Shown here: positions 56,048 to 64,000 of the stretch, piece by piece
Layout: each line of letters starts with the position of its first letter
Numbering within the stretch: the stretch's first letter is position 1
NCBI GenBank assembly: GCA_963719525.1
Contig: CAVRCG010000004.1
Coordinates: forward strand, 1,178,001-1,242,000
DNA length: 64,000 bases
Source: Bernardetia sp963719525
GTDB lineage: Bacteria > Bacteroidota > Bacteroidia > Cytophagales > Bernardetiaceae
Direction of reading: 5' to 3'
Translations under genes and position numbers: made by a program
Notes under the pieces: model-generated
Told to the model about the DNA's origin: nothing
Database searches by the model: none
The model's input: only the letters and a program-made list of their open reading frames with translations

Positions 56048-56269
56048 ATGAAATTTGTTTTGAAAATGTGTCTTTTTCTTGTTTTTTGTTTCTCAGTTTT
56101 TGCTTGCGCTAATCAAACCCGTAATTCCATTTCTATTGATTTATTGTCTATCAAAAAAGATACAGTATTGAGTACAAGTGAGAACTCACTAAAACAGCTC
56201 AAACAACTATGCTTGCAAAGCAAAACTATATTAAATTGTAGAAATCAAAATTGCTACTATATTTTGTAA
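56048..56269 (+). CDS. Small lipoprotein-like ORF, doubtful
   Basis: 73 residues: MKFVLKMCLFLVFCFSVFACANQ is a plausible SPII signal with lipobox VFAC (Cys20). The rest is about 50 residues with four cysteines in the tail (LKQLCLQSKTILNCRNQNCYYIL). ATG has an A-rich leader. Too short to assign to a family; may be real and small or a decayed longer gene. Confidence 0.4.
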   Translation: MKFVLKMCLFLVFCFSVFACANQTRNSISIDLLSIKKDTVLSTSENSLKQLKQLCLQSKTILNCRNQNCYYIL

Positions 56270-56390
56270 AGACATTATATTTGTTTTGACGACAAGATAA
56301 ATATTTGAGTTTTGTAAAATACAAGGTCATATACGGAATTCGCAAAATGTCACTCATATTAAATTAAGAAATTAAATGAATAGTATTTCT

Positions 56391-56560
56391 CTACTCTACC
56401 CTACTATTTTTTATAACACAAATTATTCAGATTAAAATTAGTAGTATTCTTACAATTAATCAAAATTATTTAGCTTCGCTGCCTTTCAGTTGTATTTATC
56501 TGTATTTTCAATCCTATAAATCCTTAACTATCCTACCCTATAAAAAAACAGTAGGGTACA
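56391..56560. repeat. Dispersed intergenic repeat, copy 2
   Basis: Includes ctctaccctactatttttta and, in reverse, tagcttcgctgcctttcag followed by tatctgtattttcaatccta and ccttaactatcctacccta. The complement of the second half resembles 15125-15215; the first half recurs at 63805-63830. A stem with ctaccctactat / agtagggt may form. Confidence 0.6.
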
Positions 56561-56575
56561 GTAGTATTTCTCTTT

Positions 56576-56606
56576 AACACCTTCAAAAAATGAAGGTGTT
56601 TTTTTT
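56576..56606 (+). terminator. Terminator after the small ORF
   Basis: Stem aacaccttc / gaaggtgtt with an A-rich loop followed by a run of T. Confidence 0.8.
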
Positions 56607-56770
56607 GTCAAGATTTTATTCAGTTTACTTACAAAAACAAGATTCATCACATTCTCAAAAAAAAAACAAAACTTTTAAAGACAAATTGCTTAGTTTAGAG
56701 TTATTGTTTTTAATAATTTTTATTGACAGGATTTTATCCTAATTTTTTAACCTATTAAATTTTTAAATAT

Positions 56771-57667
56771 ATGCGTTGGCAAGGAAGAAAAGGAAGTGGA
56801 AATGTAGAAGATCGCCGTGGAAGTAGTGGTGGTCGTGGTTTTGGTGGAATGGGTGGTGGAATGGGCAAAGCTGGTCTGGGTATCGGTGGCGTTATCATTG
56901 TCATTATTGTTATGCTTTTGGGAGGTGATCCTTCGGCTATCTTGGGTGGTGCTTCTGGGGGTGGGAGTCCTGTCCAAACTGAAAACCGAATAAGTACAAG
57001 CGATCAAACAGGACAGCCAACCGATGAAATGGGAAAATTCTCGTCTGTTGTCTTGCAAGAAACAGAAGATGTTTGGAACAAAATTTTTAGAGAAGAACTA
57101 AATGCTGAGTATCCAGAACCAAAATTAGTTTTATTTAGTGGGGTAACAAATACTGCTTGTGGAACAGGACAATCTGCAACAGGGCCTTTTTACTGCCCTG
57201 CTGATCAAGATATTTATATTGACCTTACCTTTTTCGAAGAATTAAAAAATCGTTTTGGTGCAGGAGGAGATTTTGCAGCAGCCTATGTAATTGCACACGA
57301 AGTAGGGCATCACATACAAAAACAACTCGGTGCAAGTGACTATGTCAATCAACAAAGAGGGCGAGTTTCTAAAGAAAAGCAAAACGAACTTTCTGTAAGA
57401 TTAGAATTACAAGCCGATTTTTATGCAGGTGTTTGGGCGCATTATGCCGATAAGTGGAAAGGCATTTTGGAAGAAGGAGATATCGAAGAAGCAATGAACG
57501 CAGCCAACGCTATTGGAGACGACCGTCTACAGAAGCAATCTCAAGGATATGTTGTTCCAGAGTCGTTTACTCACGGAACATCAGCACAGCGCAAACGATG
57601 GTTTATGAAAGGGTATCAAACAGGCGATATTCGCCAAGGAGATACATTCAAAACAAATGATTTGTAA
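56771..57667 (+). CDS. Neutral zinc metallopeptidase (YpfJ/PF04228 family)
   Basis: 298 residues. A glycine-rich N-terminus (SGGRGFGGMGGGMGKAG) precedes one membrane segment (GIGGVIIVIIVMLLG), then the periplasmic or external catalytic domain: FYCPADQDIYIDLTFF and HEVGHHIQ (H176, E177, H180), with Glu in the later LELQADFYAG segment completing the zinc site. Function of the family in the cell is unknown. It follows a terminator, alone. Confidence 0.9.
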   Translation: MRWQGRKGSGNVEDRRGSSGGRGFGGMGGGMGKAGLGIGGVIIVIIVMLLGGDPSAILGGASGGGSPVQTENRISTSDQTGQPTDEMGKFSSVVLQETEDVWNKIFREELNAEYPEPKLVLFSGVTNTACGTGQSATGPFYCPADQDIYIDLTFFEELKNRFGAGGDFAAAYVIAHEVGHHIQKQLGASDYVNQQRGRVSKEKQNELSVRLELQADFYAGVWAHYADKWKGILEEGDIEEAMNAANAIGDDRLQKQSQGYVVPESFTHGTSAQRKRWFMKGYQTGDIRQGDTFKTNDL

Positions 57668-57989
57668 CTAGCAATTTGTTTAATAAGTGCTATCCTAGTT
57701 ACTTACAAGCTTAATAATCAATAAGTTAGCTAAAGTGTAAAATAGTCTTATTTTTCCATAGCATTAGGTGTGCAAACCTAGTGTTATGGAAAATGATAGT
57801 GCTAAATTAATCGTGATAACCTTTAATTTTACTTTAATTCTAAATTCTACCCTCTAAATTCTAAATTTGTTTGTAAATTTGTACTTTAATTTTTTAGAAA
57901 TAATTGAATTTAAAGTTGCGCAGTAATGAAGTGTTATTCTCATTTTATTACTTCTACCTTCTAAATTCTGAATTCAAAATTTGTTATAT
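57668..57989. other. Intergenic with hairpin
   Basis: 322 bases containing the hairpin at 57752-57793 and short runs such as ctaaattctaccctctaaat that recur nearby; the sugar-kinase leader must lie in the last 100 bases. No gene. Confidence 0.4.
57752..57793. repeat. TTTTCCATA hairpin, copy 1
   Basis: Inverted repeat ttttccata...tatggaaaa with inner pairing gcattaggt / acctagtg(t). The same plan (ttttccatag, aatagg, gcaaa, cctattt, tatggaaaa) recurs at 61481-61523. Could be terminators or repeated elements. Confidence 0.75.
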
Positions 57990-58931
57990 ATGAGTTTATT
58001 AGTAGTCGGTTCGGTTGCCTTTGATGCCATCGAAACCCCATTTGGAAGTACAGACAAAATTATTGGTGGTGCAGCCACATTTATTAGCCTTTGCGCTTCT
58101 TATTTTACCAAACCTATAAATTTGGTAGCTGTAGTGGGTGGCGATTTCCCAAAAGACAAAATCAAAATGTTGGAGTCACATGGCGTAAATACCGAAGGAC
58201 TACAAATAAAAGAAGATGAGAAATCATTCTATTGGAAAGGAAAATACAACAATGACATGAATTCTAGAGATACACTTATCACAGAGTTGAATGTCTTGGA
58301 AAATTTTGATCCAATTATTCCAGAATCGTATCAAGATTGTGAGTATTTAATGTTAGGTAATCTTGCGCCACAAGTTCAACGTACAGTTATCGAAAGACTA
58401 AAAAAGCGTCCAAAACTTATTGTTATGGACACAATGAATTTTTGGATGGATGTAGCTTTAGAAGAATTAAAGAAAACATTAAAACTAGTTGATGTGGTTT
58501 CTATTAATGATGAAGAAGCAAGACAATTATCAGGTGAATATTCACTTGTAAAAGCTGCTCGCAAAATTCATGAAATGGGACCTAAATATGTAATTATCAA
58601 AAAAGGAGAACATGGCGCACTTCTTTTTCAAATGAATAAAGACAATAATAAAGAAAATGACAAAATTTATTATGCTCCAGCACTTCCACTAGAAGAAGTA
58701 TTTGATCCAACAGGTGCAGGCGATACCTTTGCAGCAGGTTTTATTGGTTATATGGCTCAACAAGGAACAATTGATTTTCAGACTATGTCTAAAGCAGTAA
58801 TAAAAGGTTCGGCAATGGCTTCTTTCTGTGTAGAAAAATTTGGAACAGAGCGTTTGGAAAATCTCTCTTCGAAAGAAATTGCACAGCGTGAACGTAAATT
58901 TGCTGACTTAATAGGAACTGTATTTGTTTAA
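57990..58931 (+). CDS. PfkB-family carbohydrate kinase
   Basis: 313 residues from ATG 57990 (three codons inside a TTG-started frame). Ribokinase fold: GSVAFDAIETPFG, GGAATFISLCASYF, VAVVGGDFP, and the catalytic GAGDTFAAGFIGYM with the aspartate base. The substrate is unknown; the motif spacing fits sugar or nucleoside kinases. Cytosolic. Bacteroidota homologues of this type are often annotated only as PfkB family. Confidence 0.85.
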   Translation: MSLLVVGSVAFDAIETPFGSTDKIIGGAATFISLCASYFTKPINLVAVVGGDFPKDKIKMLESHGVNTEGLQIKEDEKSFYWKGKYNNDMNSRDTLITELNVLENFDPIIPESYQDCEYLMLGNLAPQVQRTVIERLKKRPKLIVMDTMNFWMDVALEELKKTLKLVDVVSINDEEARQLSGEYSLVKAARKIHEMGPKYVIIKKGEHGALLFQMNKDNNKENDKIYYAPALPLEEVFDPTGAGDTFAAGFIGYMAQQGTIDFQTMSKAVIKGSAMASFCVEKFGTERLENLSSKEIAQRERKFADLIGTVFV

Positions 58932-59089
58932 GAAATATTAAACAGTTAATTTGGTAAATCATATTTCTATTCAATAGGTGTTTGGTTTACCATTTTCTAT
59001 TTGGATAAAATAATACAAGAAATTGTTGGTATTATTACCAATTATATAAAGCATTTTTAATAGTTATAAAAAGTACAACAAAATAATAC

Positions 59090-59671
59090 GTGAACAAAAT
59101 ACTAACCTATCACCCTTTACTTTTTCTGTTCTCATTAGCCTATTTGATTACTTTGTCTAGTTGTGAAACTACAAAACCAGTTAGTAATTCGGCAGCTTCA
59201 ATTTATAATGAAGACTTGGGAGCATTCAGAACGGCATTGGCTACTTATAAAGCTCCAAAGAAAGAAGTTGCAAACATAGAAAGTACAACAAATGCAGGAA
59301 GTAATTCGAATACGACTGTTTCGAATGGCAATCTACCAACATCTGATGCCATAGCAGTAGATATGTTACTTTCTCGTTTGGCTGAGAAGAACTCTGAATT
59401 CAAGTCTTTACCTGGTTATCGCATTCAACTCTACACAGGTTCGGATAGTGATAAGGCAAATAATGTAAAGAATAAAGCAAGTTATACACTCTCAAAATAT
59501 GGGTTACGACCAGAGTCTGTTTATGAGCAACCTCTATTCAAAATAAAAGCAGGATATTTTATTAGTCAGTTGGAAGCACAAAGACAATTAGTAGCTATAC
59601 TGGATGATTTTCCAGAAGCTATTCTAGTTCCTGATAAAATTAGTCTGTCTGTTTTGAGAGCTAGATATTAG
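59090..59671 (+). CDS. SPOR-domain lipoprotein
   Basis: 193 residues, starting at GTG 59090. SPII signal with lipobox TLSSC (Cys26), a Ser/Asn/Thr-rich linker, and a C-terminal SPOR-like domain of about 75 residues: YRIQLYTGSDSDKANNVKNKA, then FKIKAGYFISQLEAQRQLVAI and AILVPDKI. SPOR domains bind denuded glycan in septal peptidoglycan. A role at the division site is likely, based on the domain. Confidence 0.8.
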   Translation: MNKILTYHPLLFLFSLAYLITLSSCETTKPVSNSAASIYNEDLGAFRTALATYKAPKKEVANIESTTNAGSNSNTTVSNGNLPTSDAIAVDMLLSRLAEKNSEFKSLPGYRIQLYTGSDSDKANNVKNKASYTLSKYGLRPESVYEQPLFKIKAGYFISQLEAQRQLVAILDDFPEAILVPDKISLSVLRARY

Positions 59672-59913
59672 AGTTCGAAACAAGAAGATTAGGTAAAAAT
59701 TGAATTAACAAAGTACAAATTTCGTTTTTTTTAAAAAAAAAATTAAAAAACGAGCAAAAAGTTATTATAAAATTGTACTTTTTACTAATTTTAGGTAAAA
59801 GTTAGTTAGACTTAATTCTGTACGTCAAAATTTCCCCTTTTTTTAGCGTTATTTTTCAAGCTATACACCAGCTACAAGCAGTACATCCAAAAGCGTACAT
59901 TCAAGAAAATATT
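59672..59913. other. Intergenic
   Basis: 242 AT-rich bases with A and T runs; presumably the promoter of the following gene. Nothing else seen. Confidence 0.35.
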
Positions 59914-61353
59914 ATGGCAAAACTCACAAATATAATAAAGCAATTATCCGGACACGATTATCAAGCAATATATGACTCTCTACTCGTTAGTAATGCTGAT
60001 AAATCTGCTTTTTTACTCAAAGCGTTACGAGAAAGACATCTTACAGATGGAAAAGTAATGACTGAATTAGACGTAAATACAAATGCGTATTATACGTTGC
60101 GTTCTCGTTTGAACCAAAAAATTGAAGAATATTTACTTCAGCAAATGGAAAGTCCTCGTACTGATTTGTTGAAAAAGGTAGCAAACATCAATGAAGTTCT
60201 CTTTACAAAGAAAAGAACTATTTCTATAGCTACAATCAAGAAGCTAGAAAAGGAATTATTAGATTATGATCTTTCTAATGAGCTTACACTTGTCTACAAA
60301 GCGCTCAAGAAACTCCATGTTCATACTCCAGAACATTACGAATATTCGCAGCTTTATAATAAGCATGTAGCCTACATGTTGGCTATCGATAGAGCGGAAG
60401 ATATTTTGTCGGATTATTTCAAAAAATTTGGTATTTACTCCATGACTGGTGATGAGGTAGAGCGTTTGGGGCTTACGCTTCTCAAAAACGAGATTGAAAA
60501 TGTAGCTCGTCTTTACGAATCTCACCGTTTGTTTGTTTATCAAAGTTGTATCAATATCTTTCATAGATTATTTGTTGAAGGTGATGAAGGTATTGATGGA
60601 GATGAAGAACCGATTGAAGATATTTTGATAAAAGTAAATAAAATATTTGCTACCTACGAGAAAGATACAATTTATTACCATTTTCGCTTATTATTCGAAT
60701 TTTTGCGTTTAGAATATTATAATTACTATAAAGTATATCGTAAAGCAGAAAAATACTATCAAGATGTAAATGAAGCAATAGGTGATCTACTGACCAATTA
60801 TAGTTGGTACACCTATCCATCCCAGTTTTTGCATACCAAAATTGAGCGTTGTATTCGTGCAGGCGAACAGGCGTTTATGGATGTAGAAAATGAAATGTTG
60901 TTTGCTGATTATGAAGCAGACGAAGATGATATGCCAAAATATATTGAATATATTACCTATCGTGCCATTTCTTGTCATTATGCAGATAATTATGAAGAGG
61001 CTTCCCGTTGGTTGAATAACCTTTTGAATAATGTCAATCTGAAAAAATATCCGTATGCACAATTAGAAATCAAATCTATTTTGGCTTTAGAGTATGCGAT
61101 TATGAAAGAATATGATTTGTTTAATCAATTAGTTAGCAGCATTCAACGCCAGATTAGATTGATGGGCAAAGACCAATGCGAACACGTAATCAGCTTCGTT
61201 AAGATTTTGAAAACGGCTGTAAACGATACCAAACGCAATAAGCAACATAAAATACGTGCAGTTTTCAATAAAATGAAAGAACACGATAGAAAACACTTTT
61301 CTCCTACAAAATACATTCTGTTTGATGAAAAACTGATGGCAATGATTTGCTAA
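59914..61353 (+). CDS. Conserved helical protein, function unknown
   Basis: 479 residues, soluble, almost entirely helical with repeats that look like TPR or helical-hairpin units (for example YHFRLLFEFLRLEYYNYYKVY, RAISCHYADNYEEASRWLNNLL, EIKSILALEYAIMKEYDLF). The N-terminus (MAKLTNIIKQLSGHDYQAIYDSLLVSNADKSAFLLKALRE) is distinctive. It is a recurring, uncharacterised type in Cytophagales-like genomes as far as I recall. No membrane segments or enzymatic motifs. Probably a scaffold; no function assigned. Confidence 0.7.
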   Translation: MAKLTNIIKQLSGHDYQAIYDSLLVSNADKSAFLLKALRERHLTDGKVMTELDVNTNAYYTLRSRLNQKIEEYLLQQMESPRTDLLKKVANINEVLFTKKRTISIATIKKLEKELLDYDLSNELTLVYKALKKLHVHTPEHYEYSQLYNKHVAYMLAIDRAEDILSDYFKKFGIYSMTGDEVERLGLTLLKNEIENVARLYESHRLFVYQSCINIFHRLFVEGDEGIDGDEEPIEDILIKVNKIFATYEKDTIYYHFRLLFEFLRLEYYNYYKVYRKAEKYYQDVNEAIGDLLTNYSWYTYPSQFLHTKIERCIRAGEQAFMDVENEMLFADYEADEDDMPKYIEYITYRAISCHYADNYEEASRWLNNLLNNVNLKKYPYAQLEIKSILALEYAIMKEYDLFNQLVSSIQRQIRLMGKDQCEHVISFVKILKTAVNDTKRNKQHKIRAVFNKMKEHDRKHFSPTKYILFDEKLMAMIC

Positions 61354-61719
61354 AGATGTTTTAAAATAATTGACTTGTTAGTCTTTTAGCATAGTAGGAA
61401 AATATAACTCTATTTTCAATAGGAGTGACAGTTATCAAATTCTGTATATTGTTTCACTTTTGGCAAAATAATAGTTTGCTTTTTCCATAGAATAGGGTTT
61501 GCAAATCCTATTTTATGGAAAAAAGACGATTGCACAGAATAAAATTTGGCAGTACTTGTTCTATTTTAGAATGTCACTCCTATTGCTATTATTCAACCAA
61601 TAAAAAGTTATATTTTTTTTCTATTTGAATGAATAATTTTTTGTTTTAACGGATTAGTTCTTATATTTCATTAATTATAATTTTTTAATGATTTTGAGGA
61701 AAACTAAAATTTAATTCGT
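61354..61719. other. Intergenic with repeated hairpin
   Basis: 366 bases between genes; contains the TTTTCCATA hairpin copy 2 at 61481-61523 and AT-rich flanks. No gene. Confidence 0.4.
61481..61523. repeat. TTTTCCATA hairpin, copy 2
   Basis: Stem ttttccatag(aatagg) ... (cctatt)ttatggaaaa around a small loop gtttgcaaa. See copy 1 at 57752-57793. Confidence 0.75.
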
Positions 61720-62118
61720 ATGGCTGGAAGTTATCAGGTAAACCAAGTAGAAAATCCGAAAGGTATTTATATCAAAGTAGAAATGAAGGGATTTTTGATA
61801 TTAGAAAAATATCAACCGTGTTGGCTAGAAGTATTAGATTTGATAGAAAAAAATCAAACTAATAAAATTCTAGTTGATATGAGTCATAGTAAAGTAATTG
61901 CAGAGGAAAACCGAGAGTGGTTGAAAGAAAATTATTTTCCGAAAGCCTATCAAGTTGCAGATACTAAGTTTTTCAAAGTAGCTCGTATTGTAGCCGAAGA
62001 TATTTATAATCAGATGTCTTTAAAACAGCTCGATACAATGAGAAATGAAGATGATTATCCTGAAGAATCTAAGAATTTCAAAACTGAAGAAGAAGCTCTC
62101 AACTGGTTGCTTGCTTAA
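61720..62118 (+). CDS. STAS/SpoIIAA-like protein
   Basis: 132 residues. Alternating strands and helices: KGIYIKVEMKGFLILEKYQPCWLEVLDLI, NKILVDMSHSKVIAEENREWL, a helix, FFKVARIVAEDIYNQMSLKQL, then FKTEEEALNWLLA at the end, the SpoIIAA-like pattern shared with 20505-21059 and 37412-37846. Soluble; the role is probably binding or regulation. A terminator follows. Confidence 0.65.
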   Translation: MAGSYQVNQVENPKGIYIKVEMKGFLILEKYQPCWLEVLDLIEKNQTNKILVDMSHSKVIAEENREWLKENYFPKAYQVADTKFFKVARIVAEDIYNQMSLKQLDTMRNEDDYPEESKNFKTEEEALNWLLA

Positions 62119-62165
62119 AAATTCTTATTTATAAAAATTGTGCATAAAGTAAAAAACATTTTTTT

Positions 62166-62217
62166 AACCTTATAAAGTTTACTTATATTCTAATAAGATA
62201 ATTTTATAAGGTTTTTT
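62166..62217 (+). terminator. Terminator after the STAS-like gene
   Basis: Stem aaccttataaa / tttataaggtt, 11 bp, with a long loop followed by T residues. Confidence 0.7.
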
Positions 62218-62268
62218 AATTGTTGAATAAAAGGTTACAAAAAACTGATTTGAATTAGAACAACTTTT

Positions 62269-63561
62269 ATGAATACATCTTTTTTTATTGCTCGTCGTTA
62301 TTTCTTTCCTAAGAAAAAGCGAAATTTTATTAATCTTTTAACTTTAATGTCTATGGTTGGTGTAGCCATCGGAACGGCTGCACTTATTATTGTACTCTCT
62401 GTTTTCAATGGATTGGAAGATTTGACACGAAAATTACATACAGCGTATAATGCCGAACTCAAAATATCAGCTAGAGAAGGCAAATCTTTCGTTTTGAGTG
62501 ATTCGTTGTTGCAAACTATAAAAAGTATAGAAGGTATTCAGACAATTACGGAAGTAATTGAAGACAATGCGCTTATTCAATATAAAGAGACACGGATGGC
62601 AGTTCATTTGAAAGGTGTTAGTGATAATTTTTCGGAGCAGTATCAACTAAAAGATCAACTAATTGATGGAAATTTTAAGATAAAAGAAGGAAATCTAAAT
62701 TTTGCCTTATTAGGCTATGGCGTTTATACAATGCTTTCTGTTGCCATGAATGACGAAATTACACCTCTACAAGTCTGGTATCCCAAAAAAGGAGTGAAAA
62801 ACATTTCACCCACCAATCCATTAAACGCTTTCAATCAAGAAGCAATTATGACAGGAGGGATTCTGTTTATCGAACAGCAATTTGATCAAAATCATGTCAT
62901 TGTTCCTCTCTCATTTGCTAAAAAATTAACTGACTATGGAGATAACCGAACTTCTTTAGAAATCAAAGTAAAAGAAGGGTTTTCAATCCAAAAAGTGCAA
63001 AAAAACCTAAAACGAGAACTAGAAGACAAATCTGGAGTTTTGGTAAAAGACGCACAAACAGAAACAGATGGGAAGTTTAAGGGAAAATTTTTGGTACAGA
63101 ATGCCGAGCAGCAGCAAGAAAGTATTTTGAGAGCCTTCAAGATAGAACGTTTTTTCGCTTATATTGCTTTTTCGTTTGTACTTGCACTAGCTAGTTTTAA
63201 TATATTTTTTTCTCTAGCTATGCTCGCTGTTGAAAAACGTTATGATATTTCTCTTCTTTTTTCAATTGGAGGTTCGAAGGCTATGATTAAAAAGATTTTT
63301 TATTTTGAAGGTGCCATAATTGCTTTTATTGGAGCCATAGTAGGAATTATATTGAGTGTTTCGATGATTTTTGCACAACAAAAATGGGGTTTTGTTCCGT
63401 TGGGAAACGGAAATTCGATTGTAGAATCTTATCCTGTTGAGTTGCAATATTTAGATGTACTCTGGGTCTGTATTACAGTCATCGTAGTTACTATTTTGGC
63501 TTCTTTTTTTCCTGCTCGCAATGCTTCTCATACTTCAATTACTTCTAATTTGTTGAAGTAA
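62269..63561 (+). CDS. FtsX-like ABC permease, LolC/LolE type
   Basis: 430 residues. Membrane segment with IARRYFFPKKKRNFINLLTLMSMVGVAIGTAALIIVLSVFNGLED at the start, a periplasmic MacB_PCD-like domain of about 220 residues, and three C-terminal segments including SLAMLAVEKRYDISLLFSIGGS (FtsX core with EKRYDISLL) and FPARNASHTSITSNLL at the end. Components of this kind extract lipoproteins from the inner membrane with LolD. The only LolD-like ATPase in the window is at 8758-9441, 53 kb away. Not linked to other lol genes here. Confidence 0.85.
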   Translation: MNTSFFIARRYFFPKKKRNFINLLTLMSMVGVAIGTAALIIVLSVFNGLEDLTRKLHTAYNAELKISAREGKSFVLSDSLLQTIKSIEGIQTITEVIEDNALIQYKETRMAVHLKGVSDNFSEQYQLKDQLIDGNFKIKEGNLNFALLGYGVYTMLSVAMNDEITPLQVWYPKKGVKNISPTNPLNAFNQEAIMTGGILFIEQQFDQNHVIVPLSFAKKLTDYGDNRTSLEIKVKEGFSIQKVQKNLKRELEDKSGVLVKDAQTETDGKFKGKFLVQNAEQQQESILRAFKIERFFAYIAFSFVLALASFNIFFSLAMLAVEKRYDISLLFSIGGSKAMIKKIFYFEGAIIAFIGAIVGIILSVSMIFAQQKWGFVPLGNGNSIVESYPVELQYLDVLWVCITVIVVTILASFFPARNASHTSITSNLLK

Positions 63562-64000
63562 TGAAGTAACATTATTTATCCATTTGACTATTATAAGTAC
63601 TTGATCAGAATTAAATATAGGCAAATTGCATTTTGTTCAAGTCTATACTGGAAGGTCTGAATTTGACAAAATAAGCCTTTTTAGCTGCTTGAATGATTAT
63701 TTATTTAGCAGACTTACGGTACAGACCAAATTAAAATAGAAGATAAAGTACAAATAATTTTGCATCATTACTTAATTGAAATTAATTGATATATTAAAGA
63801 CTTCACTTACTCTACCCTACTATTTTTTGTAAAGCAAGATTATTAAGGATGTGTAAGATTGAAAATACAGATAAATACCAACAGGTCAGAATGTAATACG
63901 ATTTCTATTGAAAATTTATGCATTTTTTAGCTAAAAAAATCAATATTTGATACAGCTTAAAGCCTATTTTACAAGTTATTAAGCCCTAAAAAGATGCTTT
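63562..64000. other. Intergenic with a dispersed repeat
   Basis: 439 bases to the window end. 63805-63895 holds copy 3 of the dispersed repeat (ctctaccctactattttttg, then aggatgtgtaagattgaaaa and tacagataaataccaa). No gene is seen; a frame may begin beyond the window. Confidence 0.5.

Noticed and set aside
1..64000. TGA reassignment or selenocysteine to explain in-frame TGA codons
   Set aside because: gyrB and the agmatine deiminase gene end with ordinary TGA; the interrupted positions are not cysteine-like and no SECIS-like stem was seen.
1..64000. CRISPR arrays, tRNA genes or transposase genes
   Set aside because: No array of regularly spaced repeats with unique spacers, no tRNA-like T-loop sequence, and no transposase-like protein was found; the tandem repeats seen have no spacers.

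Overview
The window is AT-rich DNA from a member of the Bacteroidota, most likely a marine Cytophagales bacterium close to Bernardetia (formerly Flexibacter litoralis). This rests on a 1132-residue subtilase ending in a type IX secretion (T9SS) sorting domain, a short Bacteroidota-type GyrB, bifunctional formiminotransferase-cyclodeaminase, many SPII lipoproteins with LxxC lipoboxes, and promoters of the TTTG-N19-TAnnTTTG type. I ran no database search, so the genus is an inference.

Layout. 0-2.6 kb: a broken Septu-like (PtuA ATPase + PtuB HNH nuclease) defence pair, a HAD-fold protein and a stranded fragment of a PD-(D/E)XK protein. 3-8.5 kb: agmatine deiminase, three lipoproteins (one a HExxH metalloprotease whose start codon looks destroyed) and NADP isocitrate dehydrogenase. 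8.7-15 kb: a LolD-like ABC ATPase, a PIN-domain toxin with an unusual upstream partner, FtcD and GatB. 15-20.1 kb: an orphan Tdi1-like immunity protein, membrane proteins, DUF1415, a serine hydrolase, an M28 peptidase, several REP-like repeats and the RNase P RNA gene (rnpB, minus strand). 20.5-28.5 kb: a STAS-like protein, a truncated sensor, gyrB, three small stress/membrane proteins including CsbD, a bacterial relative of vitamin K gamma-carboxylase and dapA. 29.5-37.8 kb: an L,D-transpeptidase-like protein, the T9SS subtilase, LpxH, ribosomal protein L19, DUF2452. 38-47.9 kb: PurK, DUF2400, two paralogous membrane proteins, a doubly interrupted fabD, a rhomboid protease, a glycosyltransferase whose start abuts a 41-bp minisatellite, NosL, TonB and a methyltransferase-like protein. 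48.4-55.7 kb: an interrupted UPF1-like helicase, a large secreted protein, ClpC and an interrupted WbqC-like gene. 56-63.6 kb: a zinc metallopeptidase, a PfkB-type sugar kinase, a SPOR-domain lipoprotein, a conserved protein of unknown function, another STAS-like protein and a LolC/E-type permease.

Most genes are housekeeping and stand alone or in short runs; operons are few. Two features stand out. First, at least seven genes carry a frameshift, an in-frame stop or a lost start, including fabD, which is normally essential. This is either genuine decay or a draft-quality sequence, and must be settled before anything else is concluded. Second, the intergenic regions hold several families of short repeats and hairpins: three transcription terminators built from the same GAACGGTTC core, a TTGGTGT...ACACCAA element, an interleaved A-B-A'-B' inverted repeat, paired TTTTCCATA hairpins and a 7-bp tandem array that overlaps a stop codon.
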